A model generated the notes under the pieces. The model searched no databases. It saw nothing but the letters and a program-made list of their open reading frames with translations, and was not told where the DNA came from. The translations under genes and the position numbers were made by a program. Positions 7,527 to 15,392 of a stretch of DNA of 33,753 nucleotides are shown one piece after another; positions within the stretch are counted from its first letter, which is position 1; every line of letters starts with the position of its first letter. Location: contig JAFGUP010000256.1 in the NCBI GenBank assembly GCA_016938475.1, forward strand, positions 1 through 33,753, given 5' to 3'. Source of the stretch: Sphaerochaetaceae bacterium. GTDB taxonomy: Bacteria; Spirochaetota; Spirochaetia; Sphaerochaetales; Sphaerochaetaceae.

Positions 7527-8090
7527 GTGGCAGTCTATTATTACATTCTATCATCTCTTCCGATGCTTCAGTTCACGCAGAAGCAACCTCTTACATATGC
7601 TGATCTTCTTTCTTCCTACAGAGAGAGTGTCAGTGAAAACGACAGCAGGCTCCTTCAGTCACTACAGAGGAATCTGAGGTTTGAGATCGAAGAAGATCAC
7701 CGTGTCACCGAACAGTGGAATGCGTTCGTGCACGATGTGACAAGTGAACTTGCCCACCTGCGTATCATCAAAGCCCGTAAGGAGAGTGAGCATCACCAGC
7801 ACGAAGATAAAGATATGTATTCCATGGTCCTCAGCGGAGAGGTGGTGGAAGGTGTACGGGGAGTGTTTTCCATGGAGGATCCCCTCTCGAGCGAACTGGC
7901 TCTGCTGAAGCTGTACTGGGATAAGGCCGAGTCTCTGAAGGGTTCTCATGCGTTCGACTCGACTATTCTCCTTGTGTACGCTATTCAGTTGAGAATTCTT
8001 GAGCGTAAGGAACTGTTTGACCCCCTTGAAGGCAATCAGGAATTCAAGAGACTGTTTTATGATATTCAGACAACGATTAAGAGCATATAA
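7527..8090 (+). CDS. V-ATPase-associated protein of unknown function (DUF2764-like)
   Basis: The 187-residue protein begins with VYYYILSSLP, a start I associate with the DUF2764 family, which from memory is found between atpE and atpA in spirochaetes, Chlamydiae and Bacteroidetes. It appears almost entirely helical and highly charged, with no membrane segment, signal peptide or catalytic motif visible. A His-rich stretch, HHQHED, lies near residue 90. The start is GTG at 7527, preceded by a purine-rich GGGGGATAGG. It lies 15 bases after atpE and 15 bases before atpA, so it is firmly part of the operon. The operon has no recognisable subunit C, F or G gene, so this protein may fill one of those structural positions. 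That role is inference only. Confidence 0.85.
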   Translation: MAVYYYILSSLPMLQFTQKQPLTYADLLSSYRESVSENDSRLLQSLQRNLRFEIEEDHRVTEQWNAFVHDVTSELAHLRIIKARKESEHHQHEDKDMYSMVLSGEVVEGVRGVFSMEDPLSSELALLKLYWDKAESLKGSHAFDSTILLVYAIQLRILERKELFDPLEGNQEFKRLFYDIQTTIKSI

Positions 8091-8105
8091 ACGGAGTAAA
8101 TAGTT

Positions 8106-9881
8106 ATGGCGACGAATACTGGTCTTGTTACTGGCGTCAACGGCAACATGGTAACGGTTGTCTTTGATGGAGACATACTTCTCAATGAGGTTGGATACAT
8201 CTTGATAGGTGAGGAAAGACTCAAGAGCGAAGTCATCAGAATATCAGGGAATAGTGCCTCGATGCAGGTCTTTGAGATGACAAATGGAGTCAAAGTCGGG
8301 GATTCTGTTGAATTCACAGGTGAACTGCTGAGCGTTGAACTCGGCCCCGGATTGCTCACTCAGATCTATGACGGCCTTCAGAACCCGCTTCCGGAACTTG
8401 CCGCTCAGTGCGGATTCTTCCTGCAGCGCGGTGTCTACCTTCAGGCGATTCCCGATGCACAGTGGGAGTTCACTCCGGTTGTGAAAAAGGGGGATACTGT
8501 ATCACCCGGTGAAACACTCGGAACAGTCCCCGAAGGAATATTCACTCACAAGATTATGGTGCCCTTCGGCTTTTCAGATGGAGCGTGGAAGGTTGTCTCG
8601 ATCGTCAAAAAAGGCTCATACAATGTTCGCTCAGAAGTGGCAGTGCTTGAAGATGAGAAGGGGAAAAAAGAATCAGTCTCGATGGTCTTCACCTGGCCGA
8701 TCAAGCGCCCCATCACTCGCTATAAAGAACGGTTGAAGCCTACCGAACCCATGATCACACAGGTGCGTATCATTGACACCTTCCTTCCTGTTGCAAAGGG
8801 TGGCACCTACTGTATTCCGGGCCCGTTCGGAGCTGGAAAGACGGTTCTTCAGCAGATGACCAGCCGTAACGCCGATGTTGATATCGTGATTGTGGCGGCC
8901 TGCGGTGAGCGTGCTGGAGAAGTCGTTGAAACACTCAAAGAATTCCCTGAACTGATAGACCCCAAGACCGGAAAGACGCTGATGGAGAGAACCACCATCA
9001 TCTGTAACACCTCGAGTATGCCGGTTGCCGCCCGTGAAGCCTCTGTTTACACTGCGGTTACCATCGGAGAGTATTATCGACAGATGGGACTCGATGTCCT
9101 CCTCCTTGCTGACTCCACAAGCCGCTGGGCTCAGGCAATGCGTGAGATGAGCGGTCGCCTTGAAGAGATTCCCGGTGAAGAGGCATTCCCTGCCTACCTG
9201 GAGTCGACCATCGCCAGCTTCTATGAACGTGCCGGAATCGTAAGACTCAAGGACGGAAGTACCGGATCGGTCACCATCGGCGGAACGGTGTCTCCTGCAG
9301 GCGGTAACTTCGAGGAACCTGTCACGCAGGCTACTCTCAAGGTAGTGGGAGCATTCCATGGACTCAGCAGAGAGCGAAGTGATGCCCGTAAGTACCCGGC
9401 TATCCACCCCCTTGATTCATGGACGAAATATTCCAGTGTGATCAATCAGGACAAGGTCTCCTATGCACGGTCGATCCTGTTCAGGGGTAACGAAGTTTCT
9501 CAGATGATGAAGGTTGTCGGTGAAGAAGGAACGAGTCTTGATGACTACACGACCTATCTGAAGAGTGATCTTCTTGATTCGGTCTACCTTCAGCAGAACT
9601 CGTTCGACCCGGTTGACTTCGCAGCTCCGATCGAGAGACAGCAGATTGTCTTCGATCTGCTGTTCGAGGTCCTTGCAAGTGAATTGAATCTTGAGGACAA
9701 GAAAGAGGCCCGTTCGTACATTAACGAGATGAGACAAGCTTTCATCGACTGGAACAACACGCCTCAGGACAGTGAACGGTTCGGTCAATATAAGGATGAG
9801 ATCAGCTCTGCTCTCAAATCCCGATTCATCTCTTATGATAAAAAAGCGATGAAGATCCTTCAGTCAAACCAGGTGGTCTAA
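8106..9881 (+). CDS. atpA: V-type ATP synthase catalytic subunit A
   Basis: Subunit A carries the catalytic nucleotide sites of the V1 head. The Walker A loop GPFGAGKT is at residues 239-246, and the Walker B strand reads [13 protein letters not shown] near residue 337. The A-type non-homologous region (about residues 110-200) that distinguishes A from the F-type beta subunit is present. The length of 591 residues is usual. The ATG at 8106 follows GGAG (8093-8096) by nine bases. The gene ends one base before atpB, which implies strong translational coupling and equal A:B production. The enzyme could either make ATP or pump ions at ATP cost; the sequence does not decide which. Confidence 0.97.
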   Translation: MATNTGLVTGVNGNMVTVVFDGDILLNEVGYILIGEERLKSEVIRISGNSASMQVFEMTNGVKVGDSVEFTGELLSVELGPGLLTQIYDGLQNPLPELAAQCGFFLQRGVYLQAIPDAQWEFTPVVKKGDTVSPGETLGTVPEGIFTHKIMVPFGFSDGAWKVVSIVKKGSYNVRSEVAVLEDEKGKKESVSMVFTWPIKRPITRYKERLKPTEPMITQVRIIDTFLPVAKGGTYCIPGPFGAGKTVLQQMTSRNADVDIVIVAACGERAGEVVETLKEFPELIDPKTGKTLMERTTIICNTSSMPVAAREASVYTAVTIGEYYRQMGLDVLLLADSTSRWAQAMREMSGRLEEIPGEEAFPAYLESTIASFYERAGIVRLKDGSTGSVTIGGTVSPAGGNFEEPVTQATLKVVGAFHGLSRERSDARKYPAIHPLDSWTKYSSVINQDKVSYARSILFRGNEVSQMMKVVGEEGTSLDDYTTYLKSDLLDSVYLQQNSFDPVDFAAPIERQQIVFDLLFEVLASELNLEDKKEARSYINEMRQAFIDWNNTPQDSERFGQYKDEISSALKSRFISYDKKAMKILQSNQVV

Positions 9882-9882
9882 G

Positions 9883-11181
9883 ATGCAGAAGATATATACA
9901 AAAATCGATTCGATATCAGGTAACGTCATCAGTGTGAAGGCGGAGAATGTGAGAAACGGTGACCTTGCGGTTGTCACGAGCAAGCACGGGGAGTCTCTTG
10001 CGAACGTCATCAAGCTGAACGGTGAGAACGTGACTCTCCAGGTCTTTGCAGGAGGGAGAGGAGTCTCCACCGGTGATAAGGTGAGATTCCTCGGGTATCC
10101 GATGCGTATCTCCTATACAGAAGACCTCATGGGTAGAGTCTTCAATGGTTCAGGTATCCCCCGTGATAACGGACCGACCCTTGATGAGAACATGATCGAG
10201 ATAGGCGGACCGTCGGTCAACCCGGCAAAGCGTATCATCCCACGCAATATGATACGTACAGGTATTCCGATGATCGATGTGTTCAATACACTGGTCGAAT
10301 CTCAGAAACTCCCGATTTTCAGCGTATCGGGCGAGCCGTACAATGAAGTGCTTGCCCGAATTGCCATGCAGGCAGAGGTCGACCTGATTATCCTGGGCGG
10401 AATGGGACTGAAGTATGACGACTATCTCTTCTTCAAGGACACCCTTGAGGCCAGTGGAGCTATGAGCAGAACCATCTTCTTCGTTCATACAGCCAGTGAC
10501 CCGACTGTTGAGTGTCTTCTTGTTCCAGACATTTCCCTTGCTGTAGCTGAAAAGTTCGCACTTGATGGTAAGAAGGTCCTTGTCCTTCTTACTGATATGA
10601 CGAACTTCGCTGATGCGATGAAGGAAATAGCAATCACGATGGAACAGGTTCCTTCAAACCGTGGATACCCCGGTGACCTGTACAGTTCACTTGCCTCCCG
10701 CTATGAGAAAGCGGTGGACTTTGAAGGAGCCGGTTCGGTGACCATCCTTGCGGTGACGACGATGCCCGGTGATGATGTGACCCACCCTGTACCTGATAAC
10801 ACCGGGTATATCACCGAAGGGCAGTATTACCTGAAGAACTCCCGTATCGAACCATTTGGTTCGCTATCCCGTCTCAAGCAGCAGGTCAACAAGGATACAC
10901 GTGATGACCACCGTGCGCTGATGGACGGCATGATCAAGCTCTATGCATCGTTCAAAGAATCGGTTGAAAAGAAATCGATGGGTTTCCAGATGAGTGAATG
11001 GGATGACAAACTCCTGAAGTACGGTGACCTTTTTGAATCAAAACTGATGGACCTGAGTGTTAATATACCTCTGGAAGAAGCACTTGATCTTGGCTGGGAT
11101 ATCCTCAGTGACTGTTTTGATCCAAAAGAAACTGGTATGAGAAGTGAACTTGTCCTCACGTACTGGCCGAAAGACAACTAA
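9883..11181 (+). CDS. atpB: V-type ATP synthase subunit B
   Basis: Subunit B alternates with A in the hexameric head and contributes residues to the nucleotide sites without a working P-loop of its own. The degenerate loop is visible as [10 protein letters not shown] starting at residue 147, with no GKT. Other family landmarks include [18 protein letters not shown] and [22 protein letters not shown]-type segments in the second half, including the arginine-containing SLSRL motif near residue 328. The length of 432 residues is normal. It starts one base after the atpA stop, with AGGTGG a few bases upstream inside atpA. Confidence 0.97.
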   Translation: MQKIYTKIDSISGNVISVKAENVRNGDLAVVTSKHGESLANVIKLNGENVTLQVFAGGRGVSTGDKVRFLGYPMRISYTEDLMGRVFNGSGIPRDNGPTLDENMIEIGGPSVNPAKRIIPRNMIRTGIPMIDVFNTLVESQKLPIFSVSGEPYNEVLARIAMQAEVDLIILGGMGLKYDDYLFFKDTLEASGAMSRTIFFVHTASDPTVECLLVPDISLAVAEKFALDGKKVLVLLTDMTNFADAMKEIAITMEQVPSNRGYPGDLYSSLASRYEKAVDFEGAGSVTILAVTTMPGDDVTHPVPDNTGYITEGQYYLKNSRIEPFGSLSRLKQQVNKDTRDDHRALMDGMIKLYASFKESVEKKSMGFQMSEWDDKLLKYGDLFESKLMDLSVNIPLEEALDLGWDILSDCFDPKETGMRSELVLTYWPKDN

Positions 11182-11190
11182 GGAGTCCCT

Positions 11191-11817
11191 ATGGCCACAG
11201 TGAAACTGACGAAGAACGAACAGAAGAAACAGAAGGACCAGCTCAAGCAGTTCCAGCGCTATCTTCCTACGCTGCAGTTAAAAAAACAACAGCTCCAGAT
11301 GGTGATCAGGAAGATCGAGGCCGAGGTGAAAGAACTTGAGTTGCGTCAGGCTCGGTTCATTGAATCTCTTCAGCCCTGGGTTGCAGTGTTCCATGAGAAC
11401 ACAACCTTCAATGATGGGCACTCTCTGAGTGATCTTGTGAAAGTCGACAAAGTGGAGCGGGAAAAAGGGAATATCGCGGGGGTGCCTATACCTGTGTTCA
11501 AGACCCTCACCTTCCATCCGATCAGGTACGACTTCAGGGAGTATCCTCTGTGGGTGGATACCGGTGTATCCGTCCTCATGGAAGTAGCCCGCCTCGATGC
11601 CAACATTGCCGTACTGCAGCAGCAGATCAGGCTGCTGGGACGTGAACTGCGTGTGACGAGCCAGAGAGTAAACCTCTTTGAAAAGGTAAAGATCCCTGAA
11701 ACGAAGGAGAATATCCGTAAGATTCAGATCTACCTTGGTGATCAGCAGACCTCAGCTGTTGTTCGGGGAAAGATCAGTAAGCGGAAACTGCTGAAGAACG
11801 CACAGGAGTCGGCATGA
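11191..11817 (+). CDS. atpD: V-type ATP synthase subunit D (central rotor stalk)
   Basis: Subunit D is the rotor shaft that turns inside the A3B3 head. Nearly the whole 208-residue chain is predicted helical. The N-terminal helix contains LKKQQLQMVIRKIEAEV (about 30-46) and the C-terminal helix includes RRTSQRVNLFEKVKIPE-like residues, which is the family's characteristic two-helix coiled coil. Lys and Arg are abundant. GGAG lies five bases before the ATG at 11191. The stop overlaps the atpI start as ATGA. No separate subunit F, the usual partner of D in the rotor, follows. Confidence 0.92.
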   Translation: MATVKLTKNEQKKQKDQLKQFQRYLPTLQLKKQQLQMVIRKIEAEVKELELRQARFIESLQPWVAVFHENTTFNDGHSLSDLVKVDKVEREKGNIAGVPIPVFKTLTFHPIRYDFREYPLWVDTGVSVLMEVARLDANIAVLQQQIRLLGRELRVTSQRVNLFEKVKIPETKENIRKIQIYLGDQQTSAVVRGKISKRKLLKNAQESA

Positions 11818-13685
11818 TAGTAGGAATGAAACGAGTATCAATCGTAATGCGCTCTCATGAAAAGGTGAACACACTGCGTGCTCTGCGCAGAGTCGGTGTT
11901 ATGCATCTTGACGACGTTGAAGTCCAGAGCGAGACGCTCAGCCAGCTGACCGATCGTCTCAGTGATTATGAGACAATCAGCGCAATACTTAAAGAACGTG
12001 CGAAAAAAATGAAGATGCCGAAGGATCAGCAGATCCTTTCATCACAGGATTTCCTCGTTGCCCATGATCATCTTGTTGACCTCGTTGACACAGAGGAGGC
12101 TCTTAAGGAGAACATTGCCCAGCTTTCCAAGGACAGAGACCTCCTGACACCCTATGGTGAATTTGATATGAAGGGCCTACGTGATATCTGTTCGTACGGC
12201 TATGAACTGTCCTTCTATGCACTTGATAAGAAAGTGCTTTCTTCAATCGAAGCTGATTACATTCCCATCGCATCAGATGGTAAGCAAACTGTTATCGCAA
12301 CGGTTTCCCTTCAGCTTCCCGATGATGGAAAAACAGAGCGAATCCACTGGCCCCATCACTCTCTTAGCGAGACCCTTGCCCGTATCGAACACGATTCCTC
12401 ACGCCTGCAGCAGGTGGTTCAGGAGATCGGGGAAAATGTATACCTTCTTCCTTCGTATGCCTTTCATACCCGGGTGGTGGAACAGGAGATTGAATTCGAG
12501 AAGGTCGAAGAAGGGATGGAGGAATCTCACTCACTGATCTCCTGGATCAGCGGATATATACCCGAGGACCGCCTTGATCAGTTCAAAGCCTTCGCCCGAA
12601 ACGAGAAGGTTGGCTATTCCCTCAGTGACCCTGATGAGGAGGAAGTTCCTCCGACCAAGGTGAAGAACAACAAGGTGATATCGATCATCTCTCCGGTGTT
12701 CGACTTGCTGGGTACGGTGCCCGGGTATCGTGAATATGATATCAGCATGTGGTTTTTAATGTTCTTTGCGGTATTCTTCGCCATGATCATCGGAGATGGT
12801 GCCTATGGGCTTATTCTCCTGGGAATCGCTGCAGGTGCTCACCTGAAAACGAAGAAGGCAAACAACGGCATCATCCTGCTGTATGTGATGAGCAGTGCCA
12901 GTATCGTGTGGGGAGCAATCACCGGAGCATGGTTCGGGTCACAGTGGATCATTGAGAATGTCGGCTTTCTCAATTCTCTTGTGATCCCACAGATATCTGC
13001 GTATCCGGAAGTCTTCGGTCTGGAGGCAACCACTGCCCAGAATACCGTGATGCAGCTGTGCTTCATCATAGGTACGCTTCATCTCTCTCTTGCCTGTGTG
13101 ATCAACATCCACAAGAAAATTGGAGAAAGGGATATCTCTCTGGTTGCAGACCTCGGCTGGCTGATGATGATCGATGCACTCTACTTCCTCGTCCTTCTTC
13201 TTGTCATCGAGACTCCGGCCAATCTTCCTGCCATAACGACTGTAGTCCTTACAGGCCTCCTTCTGGTGATTCTGTTCGGAGCCCAGGGGCCCAACATACC
13301 GTTTGTGAAGGGTATGCTCGGAGGCCTTGCCGGACTATTCACCACGTTCCTCGACTCGATCAGTGCCTTCGGCAATATCATAAGCTACATCAGACTGTTC
13401 GCTGTAGGTATGGCTTCTTTAGCCATCGCCCAGTCGTTCAACTCGATGGCATCGATGATGATGCATGGTTTTGCCATTCCGGCAGCCATCCTCGTGCTGC
13501 TGCTCGGGCATTCTCTCAACTTTGTCATGGCTCTTCTTTCAGTGGTAGTACACGGAGTCAGACTGAATCTACTTGAATTTTCCGGTCAGCTCGGCATGGA
13601 GTGGACCGGTTATGCATACGAACCGTTCAAAGAGACGGTTGAACCCACATCACATACGTTGGTAGAAACAACGATAAGGAGCTAG
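11814..13685 (+). CDS. atpI: V-type ATP synthase subunit I (ion channel subunit a)
   Basis: Subunit I (a) is the stationary membrane subunit that forms the ion half-channels next to the K ring. The first half (about 1-300) is a cytoplasmic helical arm. From about residue 312 on there are roughly seven to eight hydrophobic helices. The essential arginine that releases the ion from the ring is R527 in SYIRLF (524-529), within the conserved motif before AVGMASLAIA. The family C-terminal segment with LNLLEFS follows. The length of 623 residues is within the usual range. It overlaps atpD by four bases, and atpK starts three bases after its stop. Confidence 0.96.
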   Translation: MIVGMKRVSIVMRSHEKVNTLRALRRVGVMHLDDVEVQSETLSQLTDRLSDYETISAILKERAKKMKMPKDQQILSSQDFLVAHDHLVDLVDTEEALKENIAQLSKDRDLLTPYGEFDMKGLRDICSYGYELSFYALDKKVLSSIEADYIPIASDGKQTVIATVSLQLPDDGKTERIHWPHHSLSETLARIEHDSSRLQQVVQEIGENVYLLPSYAFHTRVVEQEIEFEKVEEGMEESHSLISWISGYIPEDRLDQFKAFARNEKVGYSLSDPDEEEVPPTKVKNNKVISIISPVFDLLGTVPGYREYDISMWFLMFFAVFFAMIIGDGAYGLILLGIAAGAHLKTKKANNGIILLYVMSSASIVWGAITGAWFGSQWIIENVGFLNSLVIPQISAYPEVFGLEATTAQNTVMQLCFIIGTLHLSLACVINIHKKIGERDISLVADLGWLMMIDALYFLVLLLVIETPANLPAITTVVLTGLLLVILFGAQGPNIPFVKGMLGGLAGLFTTFLDSISAFGNIISYIRLFAVGMASLAIAQSFNSMASMMMHGFAIPAAILVLLLGHSLNFVMALLSVVVHGVRLNLLEFSGQLGMEWTGYAYEPFKETVEPTSHTLVETTIRS

Positions 13686-13688
13686 AAT

Positions 13689-14123
13689 ATGAATATCGGA
13701 TTGATAGCTATGGCAGCAGCGTTAGGTCTTTCAGCAGCCGGGTCTGCACTGGGTACAGGAGCAGCATCGCTTGCAGCGATCGGCGGTTGGAAGAAGTGTT
13801 ATGCGAACGGTAAGCCGGCACCATTCATCATGGTTGCATTTTCCGGTGCTCCGCTCACTCAGACAATCTACGGATTCCTTCTGATGAACTTCATCACTGC
13901 AGCAGTCAGTGCAGGGAAAGACCCTATGATGATTCTCGGAGCTGGGATCTTCGGCGGTCTCGCTATCGGACTGTCAGCATGGATGCAGGGTAAGGCCGGA
14001 GCTGCGGCTAGTGATGCGTATGCAGAAACAGGGAAAGGAACAGCAAACTACTTCATCGTCATCGGTATCGTAGAGACCGTTGCACTGTTCACCCTCGTCT
14101 TCCTCCTTCTTCTTCTCCAATAG
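13689..14123 (+). CDS. atpK: V-type ATP synthase subunit K (rotor ring), sodium-type residues
   Basis: This small protein has four transmembrane helices formed by two fused hairpins and builds the rotating ring. The ion-carrying glutamate is E129 in the last helix. The first hairpin has Q58 in place of a glutamate, so there is one carboxylate per subunit. T57, Q58, Q100 and E129 match in type and spacing the sodium ligands T64, Q65, Q110 and E139 of Enterococcus hirae NtpK (from memory), which suggests a sodium-coupled pump. The fifth ligand there is a backbone carbonyl. The length of 144 residues is normal. AAGGAG lies about seven bases upstream of the ATG, overlapping the end of atpI. It is the last gene of the operon and is followed by a terminator. 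Confidence 0.95.
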   Translation: MNIGLIAMAAALGLSAAGSALGTGAASLAAIGGWKKCYANGKPAPFIMVAFSGAPLTQTIYGFLLMNFITAAVSAGKDPMMILGAGIFGGLAIGLSAWMQGKAGAAASDAYAETGKGTANYFIVIGIVETVALFTLVFLLLLLQ

Positions 14124-14157
14124 CTGACAGCACACTCTACCGTTATGCGGTGCATGG

Positions 14158-14186
14158 CCTCCTGTCCTTGGGTACAGGAGGTTTTT
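14158..14186 (+). terminator. Intrinsic terminator of the V-ATPase operon
   Basis: The arms CCTCCTGT (14158-14165) and ACAGGAGG (14174-14181) are perfectly complementary over 8 bp with an 8-base loop and are followed directly by TTTTT (14182-14186). It lies 34 bases after the atpK stop. Confidence 0.85.
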
Positions 14187-14197
14187 ATGTGCTTTTA

Positions 14198-14219
14198 GGG
14201 CATAGCGGAAAGGATGCCC
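14198..14219. repeat. Second short hairpin after the ATPase operon
   Basis: GGGCAT (14198-14203) and ATGCCC (14214-14219) form a 6-bp stem with a 10-base loop. No T run follows on either side, so it is not a clear terminator. It lies between the operon terminator and the ispG promoter region. Confidence 0.35.
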
Positions 14220-14267
14220 CATCACAGGTGCTCATCTGCGGTCACCGGGAAATCCTGTCGCCAACTC

Positions 14268-14297
14268 TTTACTTCTACAGGGCAATTCCGATACACT
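14268..14297 (+). promoter_or_regulatory. Weak promoter candidate for ispG
   Basis: TTTACT (14268-14273) and TACACT (14292-14297) are 18 bases apart, with four of six matches each. A promoter is expected here because the preceding operon is closed by a terminator, but this match is poor. Confidence 0.22.
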
Positions 14298-14330
14298 CCT
14301 AAGAGAATCTGAGAAGAGGTAAGGCGCACT

Positions 14331-15392
14331 ATGAATCGAAGAATCAGCCGTGAAGTGAACATCGGTTCACTCACCCTGGGAGCACAACATCCGATTGCAG
14401 TACAGACGATGTATGGCGACCCCTTGAAATCTGTTATGGACAGTCCCTGGTATGATTCCCTCCTGTTCACACTCAGGTCATGGGCGACCATGGGGGCTTC
14501 GCTGGTCCGATTCAGCTATCCCTCACATGACCTTAAAGATACCTTCACAGCCATCTGTGCCGATTCTCCCGTTCCCGTCGTCGCCGATATCCATTTCGAT
14601 TATCGTCTCGCTATAGAAGCTCTTCAGTGTGGAGCTGCCAAGATCCGGATCAACCCCGGTAATATCGGTGCACTGTGGAAGACCAGGGAGGTCGTCAGGG
14701 CGGCACAGGATCATGGAGCGGCTATCCGCATCGGTTTGAACGGCGGTTCGCTTCCGAAAGGTGCGCCAGGGGAACCCGTCAGTTCCATCATGGCATCGGC
14801 GGTACGCTCCTACCTTGATATATTCGAAAGTACCGGATTTACCAATACCGTGATAAGTGTCAAACATTCTGATGTTGACATCACCTACGATGCGTATAAG
14901 AAAGTCGCCGCCCTGTGCGACTATCCCCTGCACTTGGGAGTCACGGAGGCGGGTTCCATTGTACCGTCAGTCACCCGCAGCACCTGGACACTTGGCCGAC
15001 TTCTCAGCGAAGGCATCGGCGACACGATCAGAATCAGTATCAGTGATGACAATTTCTATGAGATCAGCGCGGCAAAGGAACTGCTGAGGACAGTCGGTAT
15101 CGAAAGGGGTGGGGTGCAGCTGATCAGTTGTCCCCGCTGCGGAAGAGCTACCTTCGATTCTCAGGAATTCGTCAAGAGAATCGAGAAACGGCTTCTTTCC
15201 TACGAAACACCGTTAAAAGTGGCGATCATGGGCTGCCAGGTCAACGGACCGGGGGAGGCCAGACATGCGGACCTTGCAATCACCGGAATCGGGCGCAAAG
15301 TGTTTTTATACCTTCATGGAGAACTTGTGAAGGAGATTACTGCAGAAGAAGCGGAAGAAGAACTCTTTCGGTATCTGGAGGAACTGAGCTGA
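14331..15392 (+). CDS. ispG: HMB-PP synthase IspG (MEP isoprenoid pathway)
   Basis: IspG is the iron-sulfur enzyme that reductively opens methylerythritol cyclodiphosphate to HMB-PP, the penultimate step of the MEP pathway for isoprenoids. The [4Fe-4S] ligands are C267 and C270 in CPRC, C302 in GCQVNGPGE, and E309, the unusual glutamate ligand known from structures of the family. The N-terminal TIM-barrel half includes VADIHFDYRLA. The length of 353 residues fits the short bacterial form without the inserted middle domain. AAGAGGTAAGG lies upstream of the ATG. Its TGA overlaps the uvrA ATG by one base (TGATG), so the two are translationally coupled. It is the first gene of a seven-gene run. 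The other MEP genes are not in this window. Confidence 0.95.
   Translation: MNRRISREVNIGSLTLGAQHPIAVQTMYGDPLKSVMDSPWYDSLLFTLRSWATMGASLVRFSYPSHDLKDTFTAICADSPVPVVADIHFDYRLAIEALQCGAAKIRINPGNIGALWKTREVVRAAQDHGAAIRIGLNGGSLPKGAPGEPVSSIMASAVRSYLDIFESTGFTNTVISVKHSDVDITYDAYKKVAALCDYPLHLGVTEAGSIVPSVTRSTWTLGRLLSEGIGDTIRISISDDNFYEISAAKELLRTVGIERGGVQLISCPRCGRATFDSQEFVKRIEKRLLSYETPLKVAIMGCQVNGPGEARHADLAITGIGRKVFLYLHGELVKEITAEEAEEELFRYLEELS

Noticed and set aside
15128-15391. Upstream extension of uvrA inside ispG
   Set aside because: The extension overlaps the conserved ispG cluster region in another frame, and uvrA homology and the GGAGG site both point to the ATG at 15392.
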